64,000 nt of DNA. Origin: UBA1189 sp045594245 (GTDB taxonomy: Bacteria > Bacteroidota > Bacteroidia > Bacteroidales > Bacteroidaceae). The notes below the pieces were generated by a model that did no database searches, was not told where the DNA came from, and worked only from the letters and a program-made list of their open reading frames with translations. Positions 10,701-19,116 of the stretch are shown piece after piece (within the stretch, counting starts at the first letter, position 1; each line of letters begins with the position of its first letter). The stretch spans positions 1 to 64,000 of the forward strand of contig JAZNYG010000021.1 of the NCBI GenBank assembly GCA_045594245.1, written 5' to 3'. The translations under genes were made by a program, and so were the position numbers.

Positions 10701-10991
10701 TATGGTATGGGGTATAACTATTTGGGTTCTGACCGTTTTGTGGAAGATGCTTCGTTTATTCGTTTGAAGCAGTTGACACTAAACTATAGTGTACCCAAGG
10801 ATATATTGCAGAAGGTCAATATCAATCAATTGAGTGTATTCTGTACTGCATATAACCTCTTTACTTGGACCAAGTATTCAGGCCAAGACCCAGAGGTGAG
10901 CTTGCCTAGCAGTGCTACAAGTTTGGTGAAGGATGGTTCCACAACTCCTGTCACTAAGCGTGTATCAATGGGTATCAACATTAACTTCTAA
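7749..10991 (+). CDS. SusC/RagA-type TonB-linked outer membrane transporter (first pair)
   Basis: 1080 residues from ATG 7749 (a GTG three codons earlier is in frame). Signal peptide ending DVYAQ, then a carboxypeptidase-D regulatory-like beta-sandwich (VLTGTVVEIFDGQKTPIYGANV ... ITDFDGNYNISVP). The plug carries IRIRGVSSLNGSSEPLIVIDG and IESIEVLKDASATAIWGTKGANGVLLV, followed by a beta-barrel ending in aromatic Phe (GININF). SusC proteins form the TonB-driven channel under a SusD lid and import oligosaccharides or peptides. Its SusD starts 12 bp downstream. The cargo is presumably a pectin fragment because of the adjacent lyase, which is inference. Confidence 0.93.
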   Translation: MKWNRYIIVFLLAIVGMADVYAQRVLTGTVVEIFDGQKTPIYGANVVVVNKTNRYLTGVITDFDGNYNISVPDEEGLRIRISYIGMRTETFDYKGQSRIDVTLKSESSALQEVQITAKRVERDDMGVSFIEQTSATQKVNMAEIVETSPVSSIEEALQGQLSGVDIVMGGDPGSRSAIRIRGVSSLNGSSEPLIVIDGIPYSTDISDDFNFSTANEEDFGALLNIAPSDIESIEVLKDASATAIWGTKGANGVLLVNTKKGSRGKTNFSFSTKFTYNFEPDPIPLLDGDQYVAMIQDAIWNAANAKGLTSASTEMDLLFNTPEINYVPEWQYFDEYNTSTNWFDMVRQDAYTSDNNFALSGGGEKATYRFSLGYMNQMGTTIGTNLNRINSKLNIAYDFSDRLKVITDFSFTQSDKKGNALDNVRAAAQSKMPNKSPYYIDDATGEYLPSYFSRQEEDFQGAFDGKNKNYNPVAMVNEGFNNTMQRDSKISVKARYTFPFGLLYEGYVSMNMKTTKSRSFLPQEATGVLWTSTYANRSTDKMSDNLSLQTEHKLIYNKTFNDVHSVLATGVFRANQGESYSYTSGTYGNASPGLSDPVVGSAWQVIGSGYSKTRSISLLGQFIYTFDRRYVAKVTLNREGNSAMGKARRFATFPAFGLAWNFSEEHFFDEREWMTDGKLRASLGWSGKAPSGASAYLGAYSTLGDYMDMSAIYPIRIQLDRLKWETKKEWNFGFDLRLFDRFGITVDYYDGYVNDLLLKDVKVPSTTGYTEIKYYNSGELRNTGLELNLNYDVIKSKDWKLSTRLNLSTNENMVMELPVNMVQENYSFKNAAYAIRVVEGDPIGSFYGYRYKGVYQNTDETYARDAEGNVMYDHKGKVITMKNGNTPVFAGDAKYDDINHDGVINEYDIVYLGNSNPKFQGGGGFTLSYKKWSLTTFFFGRLGQKVVNQARMDLENMYGNGNQSTAVLSRWRAEGDNTDIPRALYGMGYNYLGSDRFVEDASFIRLKQLTLNYSVPKDILQKVNINQLSVFCTAYNLFTWTKYSGQDPEVSLPSSATSLVKDGSTTPVTKRVSMGININF

Positions 10992-11003
10992 TCTATGACT
11001 GTC

Positions 11004-12557
11004 ATGAGAAAGATAAAGTTATATGGCTTATTGTTAGTATCAACCTTGCTGCTAAGTTCTTGCAGTGATTGGTTGGATATATTGCCCAATAACGAACAGG
11101 TAACTGATAATTATTGGAAATCAAAGGAAGATGTAGAGGCCGTTATTGCTTCGGGTTATTATTATATGCGTGAGGCAGTACCTACATTTATCTCTTGGGG
11201 CGAAGTTCGTGGAGGAACCATTTTTTCCATACTTTCGGATGATGCCAAGATACAGAACTTTAATGTAACACCTACCGATAAGATTTGTGAGTATTCTAAG
11301 ATATACAAAATCATCGGTATGGCCAATTCTGTATTGAAGTATGCTCCTACAGTTGTCAATGAGGATGAAACCTACTATAAACCTGTGATGAACTCACATT
11401 TGGCAGAGGCCTATTTTATGCGTGCTTACTGCTACTTCTTGTTGGTGAAGAACTTCCGTGATGTTCCTTTGGTGACAGAGGCCTATGTCAATGACGAGGC
11501 AGAGTATAATATACCTAAGTCCACCGAGGCTGAGGTTATAGCGCAAATTAAAGAGGATATTAAGACTGCCTTGGCTTCTGGTGCTGCGAAAGGAAGCTAT
11601 GAGGAAGATTGGCAGACTAAAGGACGCGCGACTAAATGGGCCTTGTATGCGTTGATGGCGGATGTCTGTCTGTGGAATCACGATTACGATGAATGTATTA
11701 TTTATTGTAATGAGATACTTAATGCTACAGATGCTTTCCGCCCAGTATTTATCAGTAACCCTTATCAGTGGTTTGAGATATTTTACCCGGGGAACAGCAA
11801 TGAATCAATCTTTGAGTTGAATTGGGATTATGCTGCATATGCTCAAAGCAATAACTTCGGCAGTCGTTTCTCCATTGGTTCGTCTTCAACGTATAAGTAT
11901 ACCGATGTGGCTATTGCCAAGATGAAGGACGAGACCAAAGAGGCTCTTGAGCAACTTGACGGTAGCGCAGAGGGTAGAGTAGGGCGTATGTTAATGGCTT
12001 CTTATGTTCATTCTGGTTCCAACCTGAATGACTACCAGAATCAAAATCAGTTCTATATCTGGAAATATAAGGGTACTGATATTGTAGATATGGGTAATGT
12101 ACGTCTACAAGAGGATGCCAACTTTATTCTTTATCGTGTTGCCGAAGTGATGCTGATGAAAGCTGAGGCATTGATTATGAGAGGGGGCGTTGAATCTTGG
12201 AAAGCTGCTCTTGATATAATCAACGTAATCCGTGTACGTGCTATGCTTAAACCCCTTGATATCAATGTGGAGGAGACTGATGAGCTAACTCTTCTGCAAG
12301 CAGTCTTGTATGAACGTGAAATGGAGTTTATGGCAGAAGGTAAACGCTGGTACGATCTATTGCGATTTGCACGCTATAATGAGAAGTATGCAACTGAGTT
12401 TGTCAATATCATTGTAGAGTCCAATCAGACCTATAATAAGCAATGGATTCGTTCGGTTCTTCAAGATGAGAACGCTTGGTATCTGCCTATTCCGTATAGT
12501 GAGATTGAGATAAACTCGGAGTTGAAACAGAATCCCTATTATCAAACGACTAACTAA
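11004..12557 (+). CDS. SusD/RagB family ligand-binding lipoprotein (first pair)
   Basis: 517 residues from ATG 11004. An upstream in-frame ATG at 10995 is less likely, because several genes here share a TGTC-type context just before the second ATG. Lipobox LLSSCSDW, then LDILPNNEQVTDNYWKSKED, the usual SusD opening. TPR-like helices include AEAYFMRAYCYFLLVKNFRDVPLV, and the C-terminal SusD signature is EREMEFMAEGKRWYDLLRFAR. It should form the extracellular lid over the SusC encoded 12 bp upstream and bind the imported glycan. Confidence 0.93.
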   Translation: MRKIKLYGLLLVSTLLLSSCSDWLDILPNNEQVTDNYWKSKEDVEAVIASGYYYMREAVPTFISWGEVRGGTIFSILSDDAKIQNFNVTPTDKICEYSKIYKIIGMANSVLKYAPTVVNEDETYYKPVMNSHLAEAYFMRAYCYFLLVKNFRDVPLVTEAYVNDEAEYNIPKSTEAEVIAQIKEDIKTALASGAAKGSYEEDWQTKGRATKWALYALMADVCLWNHDYDECIIYCNEILNATDAFRPVFISNPYQWFEIFYPGNSNESIFELNWDYAAYAQSNNFGSRFSIGSSSTYKYTDVAIAKMKDETKEALEQLDGSAEGRVGRMLMASYVHSGSNLNDYQNQNQFYIWKYKGTDIVDMGNVRLQEDANFILYRVAEVMLMKAEALIMRGGVESWKAALDIINVIRVRAMLKPLDINVEETDELTLLQAVLYEREMEFMAEGKRWYDLLRFARYNEKYATEFVNIIVESNQTYNKQWIRSVLQDENAWYLPIPYSEIEINSELKQNPYYQTTN

Positions 12558-12566
12558 CGCATTGTC

Positions 12567-14240
12567 ATGAAAAAGTATATGAATAAAGTATGGAAGATGT
12601 CGGTGTTGCTCTTTATCGCTGTGACAACATGGGGTTGTGACGATGAGAAAGAGGGGAGCATGTATCAGATATTTGAGGATAACCCGGCTGCCTCATTTTT
12701 GGCTGAGCAGGATGAGTTTTCTGAGTGGGTTGCTATTATGCGATATGCTGATCTGTACAATGCACTGAACTATGCGAGTGAGGACTTTACTCTTTTTGTA
12801 CCCAACAATGATGCTGTCCAGCGTTTTTATGAAGCGAAGGGAGTAAGTGGTATTACAGAGTTGGGTGTTGAGTATGCGAAGGCGCTTGTGCTTCAGCATT
12901 CAGTGGAAGACTCTATTCGGGTAGAGGAGTTCTTGCGTAAGACAGAAGTTACAAGTTTGTCCGATGCTAAGATTACCATATCCATTGATACCGTCAATGC
13001 AGGTGAGGTGCTTCTCAATAATAGTATTCGTATTTATGAGATGGGAGTGCATACGTTTAACGCCATATTGTATTATGTATCCGATGTGATGACACCTCTT
13101 GTCGAGACTGTTTACGATCGGGTATCAGCACCTCGTTATTCCATTATGAAGGAGGCTGTTGATGCTACTGGTTGGGATAAAATGTTGTCAACAATAGCTG
13201 ACACTGTTGCAGAGTTGGGTGTTATCACTGTCAATAGGCACTATTATACGCTTTTGGCTCCGTCAGATGAAGCCTTTGCGAAGGCTGGAATCAGCGATCT
13301 GCCGGCATTGAAGCAGATGTTGGGAGCCGATGAGAATGTTCAGGATTCTACCAATGCTCTCTATCAGTATGTGGCTTATCATGTACTTAGAGGAGAGTAT
13401 AAGTATGCCGACTTGACATCATTCTTGGGTGCTGATACGACTCGAATCTGGAGTACGATGGCTGCTAATCAGGTGCTTACAGTTACGGTAGACTCTACTA
13501 CGGCCGAGCTTTATCATATAAATAAAATAGCCGATAAAGCAAACTTTGTTGTTTCAGCTTGTGATGTGGCAGGAAAGAACGGATATCTGCATGAGATTGA
13601 TGGCTATCTCCCTATTTGGGAACCCGATCCTTCTACCGTAGTATGGGACCTCTGCGACTATGTTGAGGTGAAGAACATTGTCGCTGAGGCGGGCTTTGTG
13701 TATCAACCGGCAGTTTCAGAGACTGAAGATAAGATCAACATTTCCAAGGCAGCATGCTTTGTTACTGAGATGTCACCTTCGGGAACCAGTAACAATAGTT
13801 TAAGCACGATTACTTATATAACGTGTAAGGATGGTGGACGTTGGGATGAATGTGTATTTCACGATCGTGTGGCCTTTAATATTGGGCATATGGGTTCAGT
13901 TGCTTTGCGTACACCTACCGTGATTCGTGGTAAATACAGAGTAGAGATTTCTATGGTATATACTTCAGATATGGCCTTCATGCGTAAGATGACAGACGGT
14001 AATGGTGGTATGATGCGTGTAACCATTGATGGTGCTGATATGCGTAATGTCAGTCCCTATACTACTATTACCAAGAATGCACCAGATGTGTATACGGCTA
14101 CGTTGTATGATGAGATAACATTTGATACAACGGCCGATCATGAACTCAAGTTTGTGGTATTGGATCCAGCTGCTAGCTCAAATGGAAAGTTTAGTCTGCA
14201 GTTTGACTGTATCACATTTATTCCAATAACCGAAGAATGA
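12567..14240 (+). CDS. Two-module FAS1 lipoprotein
   Basis: 557 residues with a lipobox at WGC (Cys24), followed by DDEKEG. Two FAS1 modules: FTLFVPNNDAVQRFYEAKG (~75) and YTLLAPSDEAFAKAGISDL (~230), the second closing with KNGYLHEIDGYLPI. The last ~190 residues form a separate beta-rich module (from DLCDYVEVKNIVAEAG) that resembles a carbohydrate-binding jelly roll; I cannot name the family. The next gene has the same architecture and overlaps this one by 4 bp if its first ATG is used. Likely a surface binding protein for the same ligand as the SusCD pairs around it. Confidence 0.78.
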   Translation: MKKYMNKVWKMSVLLFIAVTTWGCDDEKEGSMYQIFEDNPAASFLAEQDEFSEWVAIMRYADLYNALNYASEDFTLFVPNNDAVQRFYEAKGVSGITELGVEYAKALVLQHSVEDSIRVEEFLRKTEVTSLSDAKITISIDTVNAGEVLLNNSIRIYEMGVHTFNAILYYVSDVMTPLVETVYDRVSAPRYSIMKEAVDATGWDKMLSTIADTVAELGVITVNRHYYTLLAPSDEAFAKAGISDLPALKQMLGADENVQDSTNALYQYVAYHVLRGEYKYADLTSFLGADTTRIWSTMAANQVLTVTVDSTTAELYHINKIADKANFVVSACDVAGKNGYLHEIDGYLPIWEPDPSTVVWDLCDYVEVKNIVAEAGFVYQPAVSETEDKINISKAACFVTEMSPSGTSNNSLSTITYITCKDGGRWDECVFHDRVAFNIGHMGSVALRTPTVIRGKYRVEISMVYTSDMAFMRKMTDGNGGMMRVTIDGADMRNVSPYTTITKNAPDVYTATLYDEITFDTTADHELKFVVLDPAASSNGKFSLQFDCITFIPITEE

Positions 14241-14248
14241 ATTGTCCT

Positions 14249-15958
14249 ATGAAGAGTATAATGAAATTATTCCCGATATGGGTAGCGGCTGTGGCGCTGA
14301 CCGCATGTAATGATAGTTGGGACAACTATTATAATAATCCCGAGACTTCGATTTCTAATGAACAGTTGAATATTAGTGAATTGAAATCGTATGATTATCT
14401 GAGCACACGCGAAGACTTGAAAGATATGTTTCATTTCCTTGAAGATCAGCAGGTCTTCACATTGCTTGAGGAAAAGGGGCAGTTACATACACTGATGGTT
14501 GTAGCAAACGATGCATTCGTACAGCCAGAGGCGGAAGATGCTCAGACGATGGCATTCTCTCATGTAACAGACATTGCGATGTCACCTTCGCATCTGTATG
14601 ATGGTGAGCGTATACTGATGTGGCATGAGAAATTTGTAAAAGTGTCTATGGATTCTTTGGCGCTATTGGGTAAATTGGAGCATATCCGTTTCAATGGTTC
14701 GCCCATTCAGGAGGTGATAAAGACTAAGGATGGCTACATCTATGTGTTAAGCGAGATGATTGAGACTCCTACTTCACTTTATGATTTCATTCAAGAACTT
14801 CCTGAGGAATATTCAATGTTCCAAGAGATGATATTGGAATCGGGTGGAAGAGAATTCGATAAGACTAATAGTAAGCCTATTGGTGTAGATGCTACAGGAA
14901 ATACCATATATGATTCTGTATTTATTTATACCAATGAATTCTTTGATAAGAAATCTTTTGGCCTCAGTTCAGAGTCATTGACTGCAACTATGTTGATATT
15001 CTCTAATGATGTCATTAATCAGGCTTTAGAGCAGGCACGCACAACCTTGGCATCGTGGGGAATGGAGCGTGATGAGGAGGTAATCAAGAGATGGATTCTT
15101 GAGGTTGCATTCTTTAATCAGATATATGAAGCAGAGGATTTTGCGATTGATCAGGATTTGTCCTCTATCTATAATCGCCAATGGCGCACTAAGGAGCAAT
15201 CAATAGACGTCGAAAATCCTATATCCTTATCCAATGGTGTGGCCTATAATGTCAATGCTCTACGTATACCTAACAATATACTTATTTATCGTTTGAAGGA
15301 TTGGTTCTACAATTACGAATATTGCACAGACGTACAGAAATCTGAATTCTTCCAATACAATAACCTGAAAGACTTGAAGTGTAATACAGATGTTGACTAT
15401 TGGACTCCCGAAGAGGGTGTATGGCCGAAGATTCGCGATCGTGTACTTCAGGCAAAGTGTGAAGCATCTACCGAAGGTTTCTATCTGGAATTCACTCCTA
15501 TTAAGTACAATTCAGATAAAGGGACGGTTTCTGAATGGTTAGTTCCACCAGGCACTTATCGTTTGGCAATGGGATTCAAACAGGGTATAGGGCTTGACTT
15601 GTCTATAACCGTATATGCCAAGACAGAAGGCAAGAAGGTGGAACTCGGATCCAATACAATCAATGTGGGTTCGTCTACAACTTATCATTACGATCGTGGA
15701 GCAGAACTGTCAGATGGTTATCCTGAAGGATATTCTAAGGAGGAAATAGATCGTCTTACTGCTACAGGTACTGATCTTGGAAAGAAAGCCAAGAACTATG
15801 ATACAGACGGTGGCATGGTGATAGAGGAACTTGTTATCCCCGACTTGAATGAGGGCAAGGCTATGCCGTTGGTGATTCGTATAGAGGCAGCTACAGGTGT
15901 TAGCAGCACGCTTACGTTCTGTCATTGGTGTTTGCGTCCTACAATTAATAACTACTAA
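14249..15958 (+). CDS. FAS1-like lipoprotein, degenerate relative of the previous gene
   Basis: 569 residues from ATG 14249 (MKSIMKLFPIW); an ATG at 14237 overlaps the upstream stop as ATGA and may be used instead. Lipobox LTACNDSWDNYY. The N-terminal half has a divergent FAS1 fold signal (TLLEEKGQLHTLMVVANDAF; KDGYIYVLSEMIETP). The C-terminal ~170 residues (FYLEFTPIKYNSDKG, VPPGTYRLAMGFKQG, FCHWCLRPT) form a beta-rich module comparable to the end of the preceding protein. The two may be ancient duplicates. Position between two SusCD pairs suggests a surface-exposed ligand-binding role. Confidence 0.72.
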   Translation: MKSIMKLFPIWVAAVALTACNDSWDNYYNNPETSISNEQLNISELKSYDYLSTREDLKDMFHFLEDQQVFTLLEEKGQLHTLMVVANDAFVQPEAEDAQTMAFSHVTDIAMSPSHLYDGERILMWHEKFVKVSMDSLALLGKLEHIRFNGSPIQEVIKTKDGYIYVLSEMIETPTSLYDFIQELPEEYSMFQEMILESGGREFDKTNSKPIGVDATGNTIYDSVFIYTNEFFDKKSFGLSSESLTATMLIFSNDVINQALEQARTTLASWGMERDEEVIKRWILEVAFFNQIYEAEDFAIDQDLSSIYNRQWRTKEQSIDVENPISLSNGVAYNVNALRIPNNILIYRLKDWFYNYEYCTDVQKSEFFQYNNLKDLKCNTDVDYWTPEEGVWPKIRDRVLQAKCEASTEGFYLEFTPIKYNSDKGTVSEWLVPPGTYRLAMGFKQGIGLDLSITVYAKTEGKKVELGSNTINVGSSTTYHYDRGAELSDGYPEGYSKEEIDRLTATGTDLGKKAKNYDTDGGMVIEELVIPDLNEGKAMPLVIRIEAATGVSSTLTFCHWCLRPTINNY

Positions 15959-15973
15959 TAATTTAGAACTGTA

Positions 15974-18900
15974 ATGAAAAAGATAAAGTTATTATTATTG
16001 TTATGTGCGGTAATGGTATTTAGCGATACTGTAGCACAGACATTGCAGGGTACGGTATATTCTTCTGAGGGATACCCATTGCAGGATGCGGTAGTATCCT
16101 CTTCGGGTGTAGAGAGTGTGCAGACTGATCAAAGCGGACACTTTCAGATTGAAGGAGTCGTGGATGGTGCCTATATTAAGGTGTGGGCTCCAGGCTTTTT
16201 CTCTCAGGAATTAAAGATTAAGGGAGATTCTAAGGTTTCTATCATTCTGGTTCGTGACGATGCTTATAAATACAATGAAAGTGCTGTTCTACCTTACAGA
16301 ATAGAGAATACTGCCAATCTCAGCGGTGCTCGTAACCTTAGTAAGAAGGATTTTGCTCTGGGTTCATCCACTATTGACCGTGCGATGCAGGGTGAGTTTG
16401 CAGGGCTGCAGGTCGTCAATAAGAGTGGTATGACGGGTGAGGGAGCTTATATGGCTTTGCAGGGTATCCAAACTTTGAGTGCAGATAATGCTCCTTTAGT
16501 GGTAATAAATGGTGTTCCCTTTATGCCCGACAAGGACGAATCGCAGCTTATCGGGGGCTATTCGCGTTCAATTTTCCAAGCCATCAATGTGCAGGATATA
16601 CAGAATATTACAGTGTTGCGTGGTGCTGAGGCCTCTTTGTACGGTTCGTTAGGATCCAATGGCGTGATTCTTGTTGAGACTGATGGAGCAACTTCTGATG
16701 ACATGAATACCAAGATTTCCTATTCTGGTCAGTTTGGCTTCAATTGGAACAACCGTCGTATTCCTCTTATGGGCGTTGCTGATTATAAGTCATACCTTTC
16801 TGATGTAGGTCTTACCTACTATGACAATATGGAGACATTCTTCACCGACTTCCCCTTCCTCAAGGGCTCTGATAATCCGTTCAATTATTATTATCAGTAT
16901 GATACCGATTGGCAGGACTATCTCTATCAAAATGGAATGACTACTGATCATCTTGTTCGTGTTGAAGGTGGTGACGCTATTGCTAAGTATGACATATCAT
17001 TAGGCTATATGCGTGATGAAGGTACGTTGCAGAATACCTATTCTGATCGTTTCAATACACAAATCAATACCAACGTGCTCGTGAGCAAGCAGTTTGAGAT
17101 TAGCACCAATCTTAGTCTGGCTTATCTGAATGGCCGTTATCAAGAGCAAGGTATGCGTGTAGAGACCAATCCTTTGCTTGCGGCCTATAAGCGTGCCCCC
17201 TTGCTTAGTCCCTATAAGAGTGATATGTATGGTGATTTGCTTGAAACTTATTCAAGTTATTATTTTGGTGCTAACACGAACACTGACTTTATTGTCAGCA
17301 ATCCGTTAGCTATTATCCATACAGCTTCGGAAGAGGTTCGCCAATATGACGTCAATATGAAAATACAGTTGGCCTACAAGCCTACTAATCATTTGGCATT
17401 AAATGCTGCGCTGGGTTTATATTATAACTATGATCAGCAGGGAGTATTCATTCCTGGCGTCAACAACTCTGATATTGTTCATATTTTTGATACCTATGGT
17501 GAGGCTGCCAATACTGTCCGTCAGGGAGTAGCAACTACGTTCAATATGTTCTACAATGTCAATGCTGCTTATACGAACAAGTTTGATAGAATGTTAGTTG
17601 ATTTACGTTTGGGAGGTCAAGTCTTGACAACTTCTAACGAATATGATATGGGTTCAGGACGCAATACAGCTAACGACTTCTATCAAACTCTGGGAGACGT
17701 CAATGGTATTGGTGTCTTCTTCTCGGGATATACTAGTGCCTGGAATTGGCTAAATGCATATGCTCGTGCATCCTTTACTTGGGATGACTATTTGAATATG
17801 GCATTTAACGTTTCTACAGATGGAGCTTCTTCTACAGGTAAAGATACGCAGCGTATGGGCGTATATCCATCAGGGTCAGTAATGTTAATGGCCAAGCAGC
17901 TCTCGCTCTTCCGGGATATGGACTTTTTCAATAAAGTGAATCTTTGGGCAGACTATGGTCTTACAGGAAATAGCCGTTTCTCGGGAAATTATGGAAAATA
18001 CTTCTACACTAGTCGTCCCTATCAGATGATAGCTGGTATCATTAGGGCTAATGTTCCTAATACTAAAATCAAATGGGAGGAGAATAGGCGTGCAAATCTT
18101 GGGCTTGACTTGGCTATGTGGAAAAACCGTGTGAATCTTTCCGCTGCGGCTTATATTAACCGCGCCACAGATGTGCTTATGCTCAGCAATACCTCTTCGG
18201 CTTATGGTACCAGCCTTCATTATAGTAATGATGCTGCTATTACCAGTAGAGGCTATGATATTAGCTTGCAGGTAGCCCCAGTGTACAACAAGAACTTCAA
18301 ATGGATTATTGGGGGTAGTGTCAGTGCTCTTAATAATAAGGTGTCATCACTTGGCAATGAGGATATGCTCGTTAGTACCTTGTCGGATGATGCTACTATC
18401 ATCACCAAGGTCGGTGAGAATCCCTATAGCTTCTATGGCTACGAAGTGGAAGGGGTATTCTCTACGATTAGTGAGGCAAAAGAAGCCAATCTGAAGAATA
18501 GTAATGGCATAGCTTATGAGGCTGGTGATATGCACTATGTAGACCAGAATACAGATGGTATTATTAATCATAAAGACCGTGTGATTCTTGGTTCGGCGAC
18601 TCCGGATCTTTTTGGTACGCTGTACAATCGTTTTGAATATCGTGGTCTTGCGCTGGATGTTACTTGGGGCTATTCGTTAGGCAATGAGGCCTATAATGCT
18701 ACTCGCCGCTATCTGGAGTCGGCTGATGATTTTGGTAACCAGAGCAAAGCGCTGCTTCGCCGTTGGACCATGGATGGGCAGATGACAGATATTCCCCGTG
18801 CTAACTATGGAGACGTTATTGGCAATAATGAATTCTCGGAACGTTGGATTGAAGATGCCTCATATTTGAAACTGAGAGATGTCACCCTCAGCTATACATT

Positions 18901-19093
18901 TAAGACTCCTTTGTGGAAAGTCTTTCAGGGTGGAACAGTATATGTTACTGGGCAAAATCTTCTCTGCTTTACCAACTATCTTGGAGCAGATCCTGAATTT
19001 GCATACTCGTATACTCCAATTATGCAGGGTGTAGACTATGCTAAGGTTGCTATGCCGAGAACTGTAAAGCTGGGTGTTAACTTGAATTTCTAA
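15974..19093 (+). CDS. SusC/RagA-type TonB-linked outer membrane transporter (second pair)
   Basis: 1039 residues. Signal peptide ending DTVAQ, then a short regulatory-like domain (LQGTVYSSEGYPLQDAVV), then a plug in which the usual motifs are modified (APLVVINGVPFMPD; INVQDIQNITVLRGAEASLYG). It lacks the canonical IRIRG: here it reads MALQGIQTLSADNA. The barrel ends KLGVNLNF. It is more divergent than the SusC at 7749 and is not a recent copy of it. It follows the FAS1 gene by 15 bp and precedes its SusD by 23 bp. Confidence 0.92.
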   Translation: MKKIKLLLLLCAVMVFSDTVAQTLQGTVYSSEGYPLQDAVVSSSGVESVQTDQSGHFQIEGVVDGAYIKVWAPGFFSQELKIKGDSKVSIILVRDDAYKYNESAVLPYRIENTANLSGARNLSKKDFALGSSTIDRAMQGEFAGLQVVNKSGMTGEGAYMALQGIQTLSADNAPLVVINGVPFMPDKDESQLIGGYSRSIFQAINVQDIQNITVLRGAEASLYGSLGSNGVILVETDGATSDDMNTKISYSGQFGFNWNNRRIPLMGVADYKSYLSDVGLTYYDNMETFFTDFPFLKGSDNPFNYYYQYDTDWQDYLYQNGMTTDHLVRVEGGDAIAKYDISLGYMRDEGTLQNTYSDRFNTQINTNVLVSKQFEISTNLSLAYLNGRYQEQGMRVETNPLLAAYKRAPLLSPYKSDMYGDLLETYSSYYFGANTNTDFIVSNPLAIIHTASEEVRQYDVNMKIQLAYKPTNHLALNAALGLYYNYDQQGVFIPGVNNSDIVHIFDTYGEAANTVRQGVATTFNMFYNVNAAYTNKFDRMLVDLRLGGQVLTTSNEYDMGSGRNTANDFYQTLGDVNGIGVFFSGYTSAWNWLNAYARASFTWDDYLNMAFNVSTDGASSTGKDTQRMGVYPSGSVMLMAKQLSLFRDMDFFNKVNLWADYGLTGNSRFSGNYGKYFYTSRPYQMIAGIIRANVPNTKIKWEENRRANLGLDLAMWKNRVNLSAAAYINRATDVLMLSNTSSAYGTSLHYSNDAAITSRGYDISLQVAPVYNKNFKWIIGGSVSALNNKVSSLGNEDMLVSTLSDDATIITKVGENPYSFYGYEVEGVFSTISEAKEANLKNSNGIAYEAGDMHYVDQNTDGIINHKDRVILGSATPDLFGTLYNRFEYRGLALDVTWGYSLGNEAYNATRRYLESADDFGNQSKALLRRWTMDGQMTDIPRANYGDVIGNNEFSERWIEDASYLKLRDVTLSYTFKTPLWKVFQGGTVYVTGQNLLCFTNYLGADPEFAYSYTPIMQGVDYAKVAMPRTVKLGVNLNF

Positions 19094-19116
19094 AAAACAA
19101 ATACATAGCTCTTATT